Assembly: GCF_031583145.1 (NCBI RefSeq)
Contig: NZ_CP134050.1
Span: 516,501 to 580,500 of the forward strand
DNA: 64,000 bases
Direction of reading: 5' to 3'
Source: Brevibacillus brevis
Lineage (GTDB): Bacteria > Bacillota > Bacilli > Brevibacillales > Brevibacillaceae
The position numbers were made by a program, and so were the translations under genes. Positions 1 to 8,574 of the stretch are shown piece by piece (positions within the stretch are counted from its first letter, which is position 1; each line of letters starts with the position of its first letter). The notes below the pieces were generated by a model. That model worked only from the letters and a program-made list of their open reading frames with translations, was not told the DNA's origin and searched no databases.

Positions 1-573
1 CCTGTCGATCGCTATGTCATCACCGACTTCGAAGGCTTCAAGGCGCTGATTGACGCAGTGGGCGGCGTGGATCTGGACGTGGAGAAAAACATGTATTACC
101 ACGACCCGACAGACAAAGGCGTCTACGACATCAATCTGAAAAAGGGTCCCCAGCATTTGGACGGGAACAAGGCGCTGCAATACGTGCGTTTCCGGCACGA
201 TGCTACCTCCGATTATACGCGCACCGAACGTCAGCGTAAATTGCTGGCGGCTGTAGCCGACCAGATGAAAAAGGGAACGACGCTGATTCAGTTGCCGAGC
301 ATTTTAAAAGAAGTGACCCCTTACGTCCAAACGAACATCAGCATGATGGATATGTTGAAGCTGTCCTCGCTGGGGTTGGATCTGAATACGGCCAATCCGG
401 GGAATTACCAGCTGCCTCCTATGGGGATGTTCCAGGAATCGCATCGGGCAGGATCCGTCCTTATCCCTGACGTCGATCAGGTGCAGGCGTTTATCCAGCA
501 AGCAATCGATCCGGCTTCCCGGAAAACAGACGGGACCGAAGCGAAAGATGCAAACAACAGCACGCCAGAGTGA
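1..573 (+). CDS. LytR-CpsA-Psr (LCP) family protein, C-terminal part
   Basis: The frame is open from base 1, so the start lies before the window; 190 codons remain. LCP proteins attach lipid-linked glycopolymers such as wall teichoic acid to peptidoglycan on the outer face of the membrane. Family features seen here are VGGVDLDV near the start, QYVRFRHD, and the arginine-rich segment DYTRTERQRK, which in the family contacts the pyrophosphate of the lipid carrier. The protein ends in a short polar tail. A perfect hairpin terminator overlaps its last codons, so this is the last gene of its transcript. Family assignment is secure; the exact polymer cannot be told. Confidence 0.9.
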   Translation, partial: PVDRYVITDFEGFKALIDAVGGVDLDVEKNMYYHDPTDKGVYDINLKKGPQHLDGNKALQYVRFRHDATSDYTRTERQRKLLAAVADQMKKGTTLIQLPSILKEVTPYVQTNISMMDMLKLSSLGLDLNTANPGNYQLPPMGMFQESHRAGSVLIPDVDQVQAFIQQAIDPASRKTDGTEAKDANNSTPE

Positions 574-590
574 GCGTGCTGTTTTTTTTT
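556..590 (+). terminator. Rho-independent terminator of the LCP gene
   Basis: A perfect 10-bp stem (556-565 with 574-583) is followed by a run of T. The stem begins inside the coding sequence and spans the stop codon. Confidence 0.9.
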
Positions 591-672
591 GTCCGGTCAA
601 TTACGATGGCGGCAATCAGGGAGGATCTGGACGGAAATGGCTTATAAAAAAACTTTTTTCCTCTCATTTCTA

Positions 673-702
673 TTGACGTATGAATTTTATAAGGGATATA
701 AT
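673..702 (+). promoter_or_regulatory. SigA-type promoter of the metNIQ transcript
   Basis: TTGACG at 673-678 and TATAAT at 697-702 are separated by 18 bases, about 60 bases upstream of the S-box aptamer. No other promoter is needed between this point and metN. Confidence 0.75.
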
Positions 703-761
703 CCGAGTTGTGCTAAGGAATCATTGAATTGCGAAATATGAACATAATATACGTGGAAATC

Positions 762-947
762 TTTCTTATCAAGAGAGGCGGAGGGACAGGCCCTATGAAG
801 CCCGGCAACCGGCCCATGTCTGACATGGGTGTCGTGGTGCCAATTCCTACAAGATTGATTGGATCTTGATAGATGAGAAGGGTGGATGCGAACGTGATAG
901 ACGTTGCAGCCCCTTTTTCGCTTGATGAAAAAGGGGTTTGTTATTTT
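762..947 (+). promoter_or_regulatory. SAM-I (S-box) riboswitch with expression platform
   Basis: The leader carries the classic S-box aptamer. P1 is formed by 762-770 with 872-880, and between them lie the conserved blocks AGAGAGGCGGAGGGAC, CCCGGCAACC and GGTGCCAATTCCTAC. A strong terminator follows at 910-947. In this family, SAM binding stabilises P1 and lets the terminator form, so methionine uptake is switched off when SAM is plentiful. The position directly before metN agrees with this. Confidence 0.96.
910..947 (+). terminator. S-box riboswitch terminator
   Basis: A perfect 10-bp stem, CCCCTTTTTC (910-919) with GAAAAAGGGG (927-936), is followed by a T-rich tract. It is the off-state hairpin of the upstream SAM riboswitch. 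Confidence 0.9.
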
Positions 948-983
948 GGCATCATGGAAGTCTTTTGACAGGAGGTGGACTCG

Positions 984-1997
984 TTGATTGAATTGCGTAA
1001 TCTGCAAAAAAGTTATCAAGTGCAAGGCAAGACGATTCCCGCATTGCTCGGGATCGATTTGAAGATAGAAAAGGGCGAGATTTACGGGATTATCGGGCAT
1101 TCCGGTGCAGGGAAAAGCACGCTGATCCGCTGCATCAACCTGTTGGAGCGTCCTACCTCCGGACAAGTCATCGTCGACGGAGTGGAGCTGACCAAGCTGG
1201 ACGAACAGAAACTGCAGGAGCAGCGCCGTCAGGTCGGGATGATCTTTCAGCATTTCAATCTGCTGTCCTCGGCGACGGTAGGCGACAATGTGGCATTCCC
1301 CTTGAAGCTGGCGAAGCGTCCCAAGGCGGAAATCCGCAAAAAGGTGGACGAGCTCCTGAAGCTGGTGGGGCTGGAGGCGCATCGGGACAAGTATCCTTCG
1401 CAGCTCTCCGGCGGGCAGAAGCAGCGCGTCGGGATCGCTCGTGCGCTCGCCAACGATCCGAAGGTGCTGCTGTGCGACGAGGCTACTTCGGCATTGGACC
1501 CGCAGACGACCAACTCCATTTTGTCCCTGCTGCTGGACATCAATCGCAAACTGGGCTTGACCATCGTGTTGATTACGCACGAGATGCACGTCATCCGCTC
1601 CATTTGCGATCGCGTCGGAGTCATTGACGGGGGACGCATCGTCGAGTCCGGGAAGGTACTCGAGGTATTCCTCAAGCCGCAGCATCCGACCACACAGGAG
1701 TTCGTGGAGCAGGTGGCCGATTCCACCGAGCTGAAGGAAGCCGTGGCCCACGAAAAGGCGAACGGCAACCGGACTATCGCACGGGTCACCTTTTTGGGAG
1801 AGAAGACGTACCAGCCGATCCTGTTCCAGACCATGCAGGAGACGGGCACTGTCTTCAGCATTTTGCAAGGAACGATCTCGCGCATGAAAGATACGCCGTA
1901 CGGTCAGCTGGTCGTCGAGCTGGAGGGCGACGCCATGCAGAACCAGCGGGCCATCGAGACGCTGCGGCAGCGCGGCCTGGAAGTGGAGGTGATTTAA
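984..1997 (+). CDS. metN: Methionine ABC transporter ATP-binding protein MetN
   Basis: MetN is the cytoplasmic ATPase that powers methionine import. I place the start at the TTG at 984, because GGAGGTGG (971-978) lies just upstream and the resulting MIELRNLQ matches the usual start of the family; the GTG at 975 lies inside that ribosome site. The 337-residue protein has Walker A GHSGAGKST (about 38-46), the signature LSGGQKQRV, Walker B LLCDEATSALD and a C-terminal NIL domain (about 250-337) that binds methionine and inhibits transport in homologues. It is followed after one base by metI. Control is by the S-box riboswitch upstream. Confidence 0.96.
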   Translation: MIELRNLQKSYQVQGKTIPALLGIDLKIEKGEIYGIIGHSGAGKSTLIRCINLLERPTSGQVIVDGVELTKLDEQKLQEQRRQVGMIFQHFNLLSSATVGDNVAFPLKLAKRPKAEIRKKVDELLKLVGLEAHRDKYPSQLSGGQKQRVGIARALANDPKVLLCDEATSALDPQTTNSILSLLLDINRKLGLTIVLITHEMHVIRSICDRVGVIDGGRIVESGKVLEVFLKPQHPTTQEFVEQVADSTELKEAVAHEKANGNRTIARVTFLGEKTYQPILFQTMQETGTVFSILQGTISRMKDTPYGQLVVELEGDAMQNQRAIETLRQRGLEVEVI

Positions 1998-1998
1998 G

Positions 1999-2658
1999 AT
2001 GGCATTGGAGAATGTAGACTGGTCGGAAATCGCTGACGGAACGGTCGCGACCCTTACGATGCTTGGCTTCTCTACGCTGTTCGCGGTATTGATCGGCTTG
2101 CCCATCGGCATCATCCTGTTTCTCACTTCGAGGGGCCAGCTTTTGGAAAACCGCGTCTTTTACGGGATCGCTTCGGTAGTGGTGAACATCCTGCGCTCCG
2201 TACCGTTCATCATCCTGATGATCCTGCTGATTCCGGTGACGAAGCTGATTGTGGGAACGTCACTCGGCGTTCTGGGGGCGATTCCGCCGCTGGTCATCGG
2301 GGCTGCCCCTTTCTTCGCACGGCTGGTGGAAACCTCGCTGCGGGAGATAGACCGGGGCGTGATCGAAGCGGCACAGTCGATGGGAGCTTCCAACTGGCAG
2401 ATCGTGTGGAACGTCCTGCTGCCTGAGGCGCGTGCCGGGCTGATCGCAGCCATTACCATCACAACCGTGACACTCGTATCCTATACCGCGATGTCCGGGG
2501 TCATCGGGGGCGGAGGACTGGGCGACCTGGCGATTCGCTACGGATACCAGCGCTTCCAGACAGACGTCATGATCGTGACGGTCGTCATTTTGCTCGTGTT
2601 GGTGCAGATCTTGCAATCCTTCGGGGACCGGCTGGTTCTGAAATTCAGCCGGAAGTAA
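1999..2658 (+). CDS. metI: Methionine ABC transporter permease MetI
   Basis: This 219-residue membrane protein forms the channel of the methionine importer. It has about five hydrophobic segments and the cytoplasmic EAA loop (EAAQSMGASNWQIVWNVLLP) that docks to the ATPase. The start lies one base after the metN stop, with a ribosome site inside the end of metN, so the two are probably translationally coupled. The length is normal for the family. Confidence 0.96.
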   Translation: MALENVDWSEIADGTVATLTMLGFSTLFAVLIGLPIGIILFLTSRGQLLENRVFYGIASVVVNILRSVPFIILMILLIPVTKLIVGTSLGVLGAIPPLVIGAAPFFARLVETSLREIDRGVIEAAQSMGASNWQIVWNVLLPEARAGLIAAITITTVTLVSYTAMSGVIGGGGLGDLAIRYGYQRFQTDVMIVTVVILLVLVQILQSFGDRLVLKFSRK

Positions 2659-2714
2659 GGTCTTTTCCATAAATGCTTTCAAGCTTGAACAGATAAAAAG
2701 GGGGATATGAAACC

Positions 2715-3557
2715 ATGAAAAAGTTAGTGGTATCCGTATTGACTACTGTATTGGCTTTCTCTCTGGCCGCTTGCGGCAGCAAACAGGAAGCGGCTCCAAC
2801 TCCTGCTGATGGCGGCGCACAAGGCTCCGCTGGACAAGAAGTGACGCTGAAGGTCGGAGCGACTGCCGTTCCGCATGCAGAAATTCTGCGATACATCCAG
2901 CCGAAGCTGAAAGAGCAAGGCGTTAACCTCGAAGTAAAGGAATTCACTGACTACGTCCAACCGAACATGCAAGTTAACGAAAAACAATTGGATGCGAACT
3001 TCTTCCAGCACAAGCCTTACCTGGATCAGTTCAACAAAGACCAAAACATGGATCTTGCGCCAGTCGTAGCGGTACACATCGAGCCATTCGGCGGCTACTC
3101 CAAAAAGGTCAAGAAAATCGACGAACTGGCTGACGGCGCAACCATCGCTTTGCCAAACGACCCGACCAACAACGGCCGCGCTTTGGCTCTGCTCGAGAAA
3201 AACGGCTTGATCAAGCTGAAAGACGGCGTAGGCATCAGCGGTACCGTGAAAGACATCGTCGAAAACAAGAAAAACCTGCAATTCAAAGAAGTCGAAGCGG
3301 CTATGCTGCCACGCGTTCTGGATGAAGTAGATCTGGCGCTGATCAACACCAACTACGCGCTGGAAGCAAAGCTGGTTCCAACCAAAGACGCGCTGATTCT
3401 CGAAGACAAAGATTCTCCCTATGCAAACTACCTGGTAGCTCGTCCGGACAACAAAGATTCCGAAGCGATGCAAAAACTGGCGAAAGAGCTGAACTCTCCT
3501 GAAGTGAAGCAGTTCATCGAAGAAAAATACAAAGGCGCGATCGTTCCTGCGTTCTAA
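2715..3557 (+). CDS. metQ: Methionine-binding lipoprotein MetQ
   Basis: MetQ captures methionine outside the membrane and delivers it to MetNI. The 280-residue precursor has a lipoprotein signal with the lipobox LAAC (lipidated Cys20), then a low-complexity linker and the NlpA-type domain with motifs such as ATAVPHAEILR and LDANFFQHKPYLDQF. A GGGGG ribosome site lies before the ATG. Its codons favour AAA, GAA and CGT more than metN and metI, which fits the need for many copies. It closes the operon. Confidence 0.96.
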   Translation: MKKLVVSVLTTVLAFSLAACGSKQEAAPTPADGGAQGSAGQEVTLKVGATAVPHAEILRYIQPKLKEQGVNLEVKEFTDYVQPNMQVNEKQLDANFFQHKPYLDQFNKDQNMDLAPVVAVHIEPFGGYSKKVKKIDELADGATIALPNDPTNNGRALALLEKNGLIKLKDGVGISGTVKDIVENKKNLQFKEVEAAMLPRVLDEVDLALINTNYALEAKLVPTKDALILEDKDSPYANYLVARPDNKDSEAMQKLAKELNSPEVKQFIEEKYKGAIVPAF

Positions 3558-3584
3558 TGACGCCCAGGAAACGGCGGACAAAAG

Positions 3585-3624
3585 CCCAACTGGCCCTATG
3601 GCTGGTTGGGTTTATCTTTTTTTA
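3585..3624 (+). terminator. Terminator of metNIQ
   Basis: CCCAACTGGCC pairs with GGCTGGTTGGG through two G-U pairs, and a T-rich run follows at 3611-3623. Confidence 0.8.
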
Positions 3625-3641
3625 CCAATGTATAAATATTC

Positions 3642-3702
3642 ATAAAATTTAATTAAATCTATCCAAACCCCATTCTCAGAACCCGTATCGGTCGATTATA
3701 TT
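3642..3702 (+). promoter_or_regulatory. Promoter region of the first peptide-binding protein gene, with shared AT-rich element
   Basis: A TATATT -10 box lies at 3697-3702, 42 bases before the ATG. The AT-rich stretch at 3642-3669 agrees with 10481-10508 at 23 of 28 positions and with 6578-6605 at 19 of 28. All three lie 26 to 28 bases upstream of a TATATT box. The -35 here is poor, so the element may be an UP element or an activator site. Confidence 0.5.
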
Positions 3703-3743
3703 GTGGTTGAAATGGGAAAATTTAGATAAGGGGGAATACTCAG

Positions 3744-5393
3744 ATGAACGGGAAGGGAATGCGAATCGCCGGATTGCTCCTGCTGATAGGAGCCTTGGTG
3801 GCCGGCTGCTCAAGCGCAGGACAGCAGGCGACGCCGACACCGGAAAAGCAAGAGACGGCCGCACCGGCAACACCGGCGGCAGAAAAGAAGCAGCAGGTGT
3901 TTCGGGCAAATTTGACCAGCGAACCGACGACGGCCGACCCGGGGCTGGCCAAGGACGCCACATCGGGGACGATTGTGCGCGCGACGTTTGACGGGCTGAC
4001 ACGTCTCGACAAGGATTCCAAGCCGATGAAGTCGATGGCGTCCGACATCAAGGTGTCCGATGACCATCTCGTCTACACGTTTACCATCCGCGACGCGAAG
4101 TGGAGCAACGGTGATCCGGTAACTGCCCACGATTTTGAATACGCCTGGAAGCGCGCGCTCGATCCCAAGCTGGCCTCGGAATACGCCTACCAGCTGTACT
4201 ACATCAAAAACGCGGAAAAAGTCAACAAGGGTACGGCGAAGCCCGAAGAACTGGGGGTCAAGGTGCTGGACGACCGGACGCTGGAGGTCACCCTGGAAAA
4301 CCCGACGCCCTTCTTTCTGGAGCTGACGGCGTTTTACACCTACTATCCTGTCGACAAGAAAGTGGTCGAAGCCAATCCGAACTGGGCCAATGAAGCTGCG
4401 ACGCATGTGGGCAACGGGCCGTTCAAGATGACGGGCTGGGAGCACAAGAGCAAGATCGTCCTGGAAAAGAACGAAAACTACTGGGATAAAGATGCCGTCA
4501 AGCTGGACCGAATCGAATTTGCCATGATCGAGGACGACAGCACGGCGCTGTCCATGTTTGAAAACGGGGAGCTCGATTGGGCGGGACAGCCGCTCGGCGG
4601 ATTGCCTACCGATGCGATCCCGTCGCTGAAGGAGTCAGGAAAGCTGGTTGTGCATCCGAAGGCAACCATGTACTGGTTTAAGATCAATACGACGAAACCG
4701 CCGCTGAACAACGCGAAAATTCGCAAAGCCCTGTCCTATGCGGTGAATCGCCAGGCCATCGTCGACAACATCACACAGGTAGGTCAAGTGCCGACGATGG
4801 GGATGCTGCCGCAGTCCATGATCATTAAACCGGATGGCTACTTCAAGGACAACGACGTCGAGACGGCGAAGAAGCTCCTGGCTGAAGGTCTGAAAGAGCT
4901 GGGGCTGTCCTCGCTGCCGCCGATCACGCTCTCTTACAATACAACCGACCGCCACAAGAAAATTGCCGAAGCCTTGCAGGACCAGTGGAGAAAGGGACTC
5001 GGCATCGATGTGAAGCTGCAGAACAAAGAGTTCAAAGTCCATCAGCAGGATTTGCACGAGCTGCATTACGAGATCGGGCGAATTGGCTGGAACGCCGACT
5101 TCAACGACCCGATCAACTACATGGAAATGTTCCGGGACAAAGACACGGGCAACAACGATACGGGCTGGGAAAACCCTCGTTACAAAGAGCTGATACAGAA
5201 ATCGTACCTGGAAGCGGACCCGGCAGCACGCACCCGGTTGTTTGCGGAAGCCGAGCAGATCTTTATGGATGAAATGCCGCTGATTCCGCTGTTCACGGAC
5301 GTCGATGTATGGGTGCAGAGCGAAAAGGTGAAGGGTGTGCAGGTGGATGGACTCGGGTTCATCGACTTGAAGTGGGCCGAGATGGTGCAATAG
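3744..5393 (+). CDS. Oligopeptide ABC transporter substrate-binding lipoprotein (OppA/DppE family), copy 1
   Basis: This extracellular lipoprotein of 549 residues should bind peptides for an ABC importer. It has a lipobox VAGC (Cys22), an Ala/Pro/Thr-rich linker and a full SBP_bac_5 domain with the signature region around KWSNGDPVTAHDFEYAWKRA and the late motif IGRIGWNADFNDPINYMEMF. An AGGGGGAA ribosome site precedes the ATG. No permease or ATPase genes are nearby, so it must share a transporter encoded elsewhere. Three related genes follow at 6.8, 8.6 and 10.6 kb. Its codon use is less biased than that of copies 2 and 4, suggesting lower expression. Substrate is unknown. Confidence 0.92.
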   Translation: MNGKGMRIAGLLLLIGALVAGCSSAGQQATPTPEKQETAAPATPAAEKKQQVFRANLTSEPTTADPGLAKDATSGTIVRATFDGLTRLDKDSKPMKSMASDIKVSDDHLVYTFTIRDAKWSNGDPVTAHDFEYAWKRALDPKLASEYAYQLYYIKNAEKVNKGTAKPEELGVKVLDDRTLEVTLENPTPFFLELTAFYTYYPVDKKVVEANPNWANEAATHVGNGPFKMTGWEHKSKIVLEKNENYWDKDAVKLDRIEFAMIEDDSTALSMFENGELDWAGQPLGGLPTDAIPSLKESGKLVVHPKATMYWFKINTTKPPLNNAKIRKALSYAVNRQAIVDNITQVGQVPTMGMLPQSMIIKPDGYFKDNDVETAKKLLAEGLKELGLSSLPPITLSYNTTDRHKKIAEALQDQWRKGLGIDVKLQNKEFKVHQQDLHELHYEIGRIGWNADFNDPINYMEMFRDKDTGNNDTGWENPRYKELIQKSYLEADPAARTRLFAEAEQIFMDEMPLIPLFTDVDVWVQSEKVKGVQVDGLGFIDLKWAEMVQ

Positions 5394-5519
5394 CAGCAGG
5401 CGGCGTCTCTCTGGAAGGGTACTTGCCCCAAATTACCGTTGTCAGCACCGTCCGCGACAATTATTCTGGTAAGTAGAAACGTACCGGTAAACGGGGGAAG
5501 CGAGACAGGAGGGACGCCC

Positions 5520-6344
5520 ATGAATCCATCGGTGGAAAAATCGGTGAACGCGATGCTGGACGGAGTGCCAAAAGGGGTCCTTCACCCGGCAAGCGGGGAG
5601 CAGAAATTCTCGCTTCAGAGGTATGCGCCGTCATCGGAGGCGGGCAGCTTCGTGCAGCATTACTGGATCGTCAGATGGGACTTGAGAGGCCAGGAGCCGT
5701 ATCGGCAGACGGTCATTGCCCATCCCAATGTCAATCTCGTGTTCGAGAAAAATGGCACCCGCATCTATGGAGTGGGAAGGTCGACTACGGTCCGGCTTGT
5801 GCAGGACCACGGATGGGTCATCGGCATCAAGTTCAAGCCGGGCGGTTTTTATCCGCTCTTCGGGGCGCCGGTATCCCGCCTGACTGGCCGTTCGATTCCT
5901 CTGGAGGATGTGTTTGGAGTCGACAGCGCTCCTCTGGAAGAGAAAATCCTGCAGGCTCCCGATGATCAGGAGATGGTCAGCCGGGTCGAAACCTTTTTGA
6001 CGCCGCACTTGCCTTCGCCGGATCCGAATGCAGCGCTCGCCCATGAGCTCGTCACGGCCATTCGTGACGACAGAAACGTGATCAAGGTAGAGGATGCCGT
6101 GAGTCTATCCGGCATGAACAAACGAACCTTGCAGCGGCTGTTCGACCGTTACGTCGGAATCAGCCCGAAGTCCGTCATCCAGCGTTATCGGCTGCAGGAA
6201 GCGGCTGTGCGAATCGACCGGGGAGACGTGACGGATTGGCTGGAGCTGTCAAGCGAACTGGGGTATTACGACCATTCACACTTTATTCGCGACTTCCGCT
6301 CGGTCGTGGGGATGTCGCCGGAAGAGTATCGACAGAAAAAATAA
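5520..6344 (+). CDS. AraC family transcriptional regulator
   Basis: The protein of 274 residues has an N-terminal domain of the DUF6597 type (SSEAGSFVQHYWIVRWDL, then a GIKFKPGGFYPLF motif) and a C-terminal AraC DNA-binding domain (about 165-270) with LSGMNKRTLQRLFDRYVGIS and the second helix pair ending in GMSPEEYRQ. I start at the ATG at 5520 because GGAGGG lies just before it; an in-frame TTG further upstream has no ribosome site. It is enclosed by peptide-binding protein genes and could regulate them, but nothing in the sequence proves that. Confidence 0.88.
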   Translation: MNPSVEKSVNAMLDGVPKGVLHPASGEQKFSLQRYAPSSEAGSFVQHYWIVRWDLRGQEPYRQTVIAHPNVNLVFEKNGTRIYGVGRSTTVRLVQDHGWVIGIKFKPGGFYPLFGAPVSRLTGRSIPLEDVFGVDSAPLEEKILQAPDDQEMVSRVETFLTPHLPSPDPNAALAHELVTAIRDDRNVIKVEDAVSLSGMNKRTLQRLFDRYVGISPKSVIQRYRLQEAAVRIDRGDVTDWLELSSELGYYDHSHFIRDFRSVVGMSPEEYRQKK

Positions 6345-6349
6345 AGGAC

Positions 6350-6397
6350 CAGGGCTTTCCTCTCAGGCTGTCAGCCGTGAGGAGAGCCCTGTTTTTG
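6350..6397 (+). terminator. Terminator of the AraC-type gene
   Basis: A long stem, CAGGGCTTTCCTCTCA against TGAGGAGAGCCCTG, with a small inner GGC/GCC hairpin, is followed by TTTTT. Confidence 0.88.
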
Positions 6398-6577
6398 TCC
6401 TTGTTAAATTTTATAAACAGCCGCACGCGACCATAGCGCGACTCCTTTCGCCTCTTGCTGCCCGTACGCCTTGGGAAGCCTTGCCGTGACGCGAGTTCTT
6501 GATTAGAAAGAAGGCTTCGCGAAAAGTTTTTAATGAAAAAACAAAATTTATTTCATTTAATACAATTTGATGTTTGC
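6398..6577. other. Non-coding stretch before copy 2, no gene seen
   Basis: The first half is GC-rich without a convincing open frame or ribosome site. From about 6520 the base composition turns sharply AT-rich and leads into the promoter region of the next gene. I see nothing else in it. Confidence 0.6.
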
Positions 6578-6636
6578 ATAAAACATAATTAATTTTAGTT
6601 AAATTCTCTTTAATATGACTAAAAATATTGTATATT
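6578..6636 (+). promoter_or_regulatory. Promoter region of peptide-binding protein copy 2, with shared AT-rich element
   Basis: TTTAAT (6609-6614) and TATATT (6631-6636) are 16 bases apart. The AT-rich element at 6578-6605 is shared with copies 1 and 4 at the same distance from the -10 box. Here the -10 lies 189 bases from the ATG instead of 33 to 42, because a structured repeat fills the leader. Confidence 0.55.
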
Positions 6637-6651
6637 GTCTGTGGAGCTTTC

Positions 6652-6798
6652 TCGTACAGGTAGGGATTCTTGTATCCGAATCCAGTATCAGTGTCATAGA
6701 GCGAGACTTCGAACGAAGTGAGAAAGCGAGACTTATGCCCATTGGGTACGAAGGCTTTTGCCAAAGATGGCTGAGCCAAGGCTTCGAATAGTTTTACC
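6652..6798 (+). repeat. Divergent, longer copy of the GATAGGAAT structured repeat, in the leader of copy 2
   Basis: The first 40 bases (GTACAGGTAGGGATTC, loop, GAATCCAGTATCAG) align with the intergenic repeats at 38.8 and 53.9 kb. The last 45 (GGCTTTTGCC, ATGGCTGAGCCA, GGCTTCGAATAG) align with the second half of the 53.9 kb copy. Between them is a perfect ACTTCG-AA-CGAAGT hairpin (6706-6719) absent from the other copies. Predicted hairpins are 6664-6669 with 6678-6683, the middle palindrome, and a TGGC/GCCA hairpin near the end. Confidence 0.5.
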
Positions 6799-6824
6799 GA
6801 CAAAGATAGGGGGTCAACAAAACT

Positions 6825-8453
6825 ATGAAAAAGAGTGTATTCGCTGCAATGAGCTCGATTCTCGTCCTGAGCGCTGCGCTTGCTGGTTGTGGCGGCGGAG
6901 ATACCAAAGCTGGGGAACAAAACGGTCAAGCAGCCAATGAAGAAAACAAAGGACCAAAAGTACTGCGCATGAACATGCACAGCGAGCCGCCTACCGCGGA
7001 CCCGGCCCTTGCCGAGGACTCGACTTCCGGCGCCCTGCTTCGTGCGACTTTTGACGGCTTGACTCGCATCGGCGAAGACGGCAAACCGCATGAATCCGTA
7101 GCTGAAAAAATCGATGTATCCGAAGACGGCTTGACTTACACCTTCCACCTGCGCGACTCCAAATGGAGCAATGGCGACCCGGTGACAGCAAAAGACTTCG
7201 AGTTTGCTTGGAAGCGCGCTCTTGATCCGAAGCTTGGTTCTACGTACGCATACCAACTGTACTATTTGAAAAATGCAGAAGAATACAACACGGGCAAAGC
7301 CAAAGCGGAAGACGTCGGCGTAAAAGCGCTGGACGACAAAACGCTGGAAGTGAAGCTGAAAAACCCGACTCCGTTCTTCCTGGAGCTGACCGCGTTCTAC
7401 ACCTACTTCCCTGTTAACCAGAAAGTAGTGGAAGCGAATCCGAAATGGGCGAGCGAAGCGAAAACCCACGTAGGAAACGGACCGTTCAAACTGGAAACGT
7501 GGGAGCACAAGAGCAAAGTGGTTCTCGCGAAAAACGAAAACTATTGGGATAAAGATACGGTCAAGCTGGACAAGATCGACTTCTCCATGGTGGAGGATGA
7601 AAATACCGAGCTGTCCATGTTTGACAACGGCGACCTCGACTGGGCCGGTGCTCCTATGAGCGCACTGCCGACGGATGCTGTGCCGGCTCTGAAAGACTCC
7701 GGCAAAATGCAGACCCACCCAATCGCGGGTACCTATATGTATAAATTCAACACGGAAAAAGCGCCGTTCAACAACGCTAAAATCCGTAAAGCGTTCGCGT
7801 ATGCGATCGACCGTCAATTGATCATCGACAACGTGACGCAAACCAACCAGCAGCCTGCAATGGGTCTCGTGCCGCCAACCATGTCCGTAGCGGCTGGTCC
7901 TTACTTCAAGGACAATGACATCGAGACTGCGAAAAAATTGCTGGCGGAAGGCATGAAAGAAGAAGGCCTGACCAAGCTGCCACCGCTGACCCTGACTTTC
8001 AACACGTCCGAAGGTCACAAGAAAATTGCGGAAGCGATCCAAGACCAGTGGAAAAAAGCGTTCGGCGTAGACGTGAAGCTGGAAAACAAAGAGTGGAAAG
8101 TATTCCTCGACGACATGCACCAAGGAAACTTCCAAATCGCACGTTCCAGCTGGACAGGCGACTTCAACGATCCGATCAACTTCCTGGAGCTGTTCAAGTA
8201 TAAAAAAGGCGGAAACAACGACACCAACTGGGAAAACAAAAAGTACCAGGAGCTGCTGGACAAGTCCGCCCTCGAGAAAGATCCGGAGAAACGCAAGCAA
8301 ATCCTGGCCGAAGCAGAGGCATTGTTCATGGACGAAATGCCGGCAGCGCCAATTTACTACTACACGCATTCCTATGTGAAGAGCGACAAGGTAAAAGGTG
8401 TGGTCCTCGACGGTCTGGGCTTCGTCGACTGGAAATGGGCAGACATTCAATAA
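6825..8453 (+). CDS. Oligopeptide ABC transporter substrate-binding lipoprotein (OppA/DppE family), copy 2
   Basis: A 542-residue lipoprotein with lipobox LAGC (Cys22), closely related to copy 4 in signal peptide and domain. The SBP_bac_5 signature KWSNGDPVTAKDFEFAWKRA and the late segment SSWTGDFNDPINFLELF are present. GGGGG lies 11 bases before the ATG. Codon use is strongly biased to AAA, GAA, CGT and GGT, as in highly expressed genes. It has its own promoter and terminator. Its leader contains a structured repeat not seen before the other copies. It probably feeds peptides to a shared permease; the exact ligand is unknown. Confidence 0.93.
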   Translation: MKKSVFAAMSSILVLSAALAGCGGGDTKAGEQNGQAANEENKGPKVLRMNMHSEPPTADPALAEDSTSGALLRATFDGLTRIGEDGKPHESVAEKIDVSEDGLTYTFHLRDSKWSNGDPVTAKDFEFAWKRALDPKLGSTYAYQLYYLKNAEEYNTGKAKAEDVGVKALDDKTLEVKLKNPTPFFLELTAFYTYFPVNQKVVEANPKWASEAKTHVGNGPFKLETWEHKSKVVLAKNENYWDKDTVKLDKIDFSMVEDENTELSMFDNGDLDWAGAPMSALPTDAVPALKDSGKMQTHPIAGTYMYKFNTEKAPFNNAKIRKAFAYAIDRQLIIDNVTQTNQQPAMGLVPPTMSVAAGPYFKDNDIETAKKLLAEGMKEEGLTKLPPLTLTFNTSEGHKKIAEAIQDQWKKAFGVDVKLENKEWKVFLDDMHQGNFQIARSSWTGDFNDPINFLELFKYKKGGNNDTNWENKKYQELLDKSALEKDPEKRKQILAEAEALFMDEMPAAPIYYYTHSYVKSDKVKGVVLDGLGFVDWKWADIQ

Positions 8454-8479
8454 TCACCCAGGCGCATGCCGCCACCGAA

Positions 8480-8514
8480 AGAGAAGGGCTGATAGGCTCT
8501 TCTCTTTTTATTTT
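8480..8514 (+). terminator. Terminator of peptide-binding protein copy 2
   Basis: AGAGAAG pairs with CTTCTCT around an inner GGC/GCC-like part, and a run of T follows. Confidence 0.82.
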
Positions 8515-8574
8515 GCTTTTGGTTGGGAAAATTAGTAAAATGGAAAAGATTAGCAAAAGGAGGGGGTTTTTTTC

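Noticed and set aside
687-2126. Long minus-strand frame opposite metN
   Set aside because: It is the antisense shadow of metN and the riboswitch; no ribosome site, no family motif and a strange composition. The same holds for the long minus-strand frames opposite the peptide-binding protein genes (6411-8450, 8326-9993, 10513-12951).
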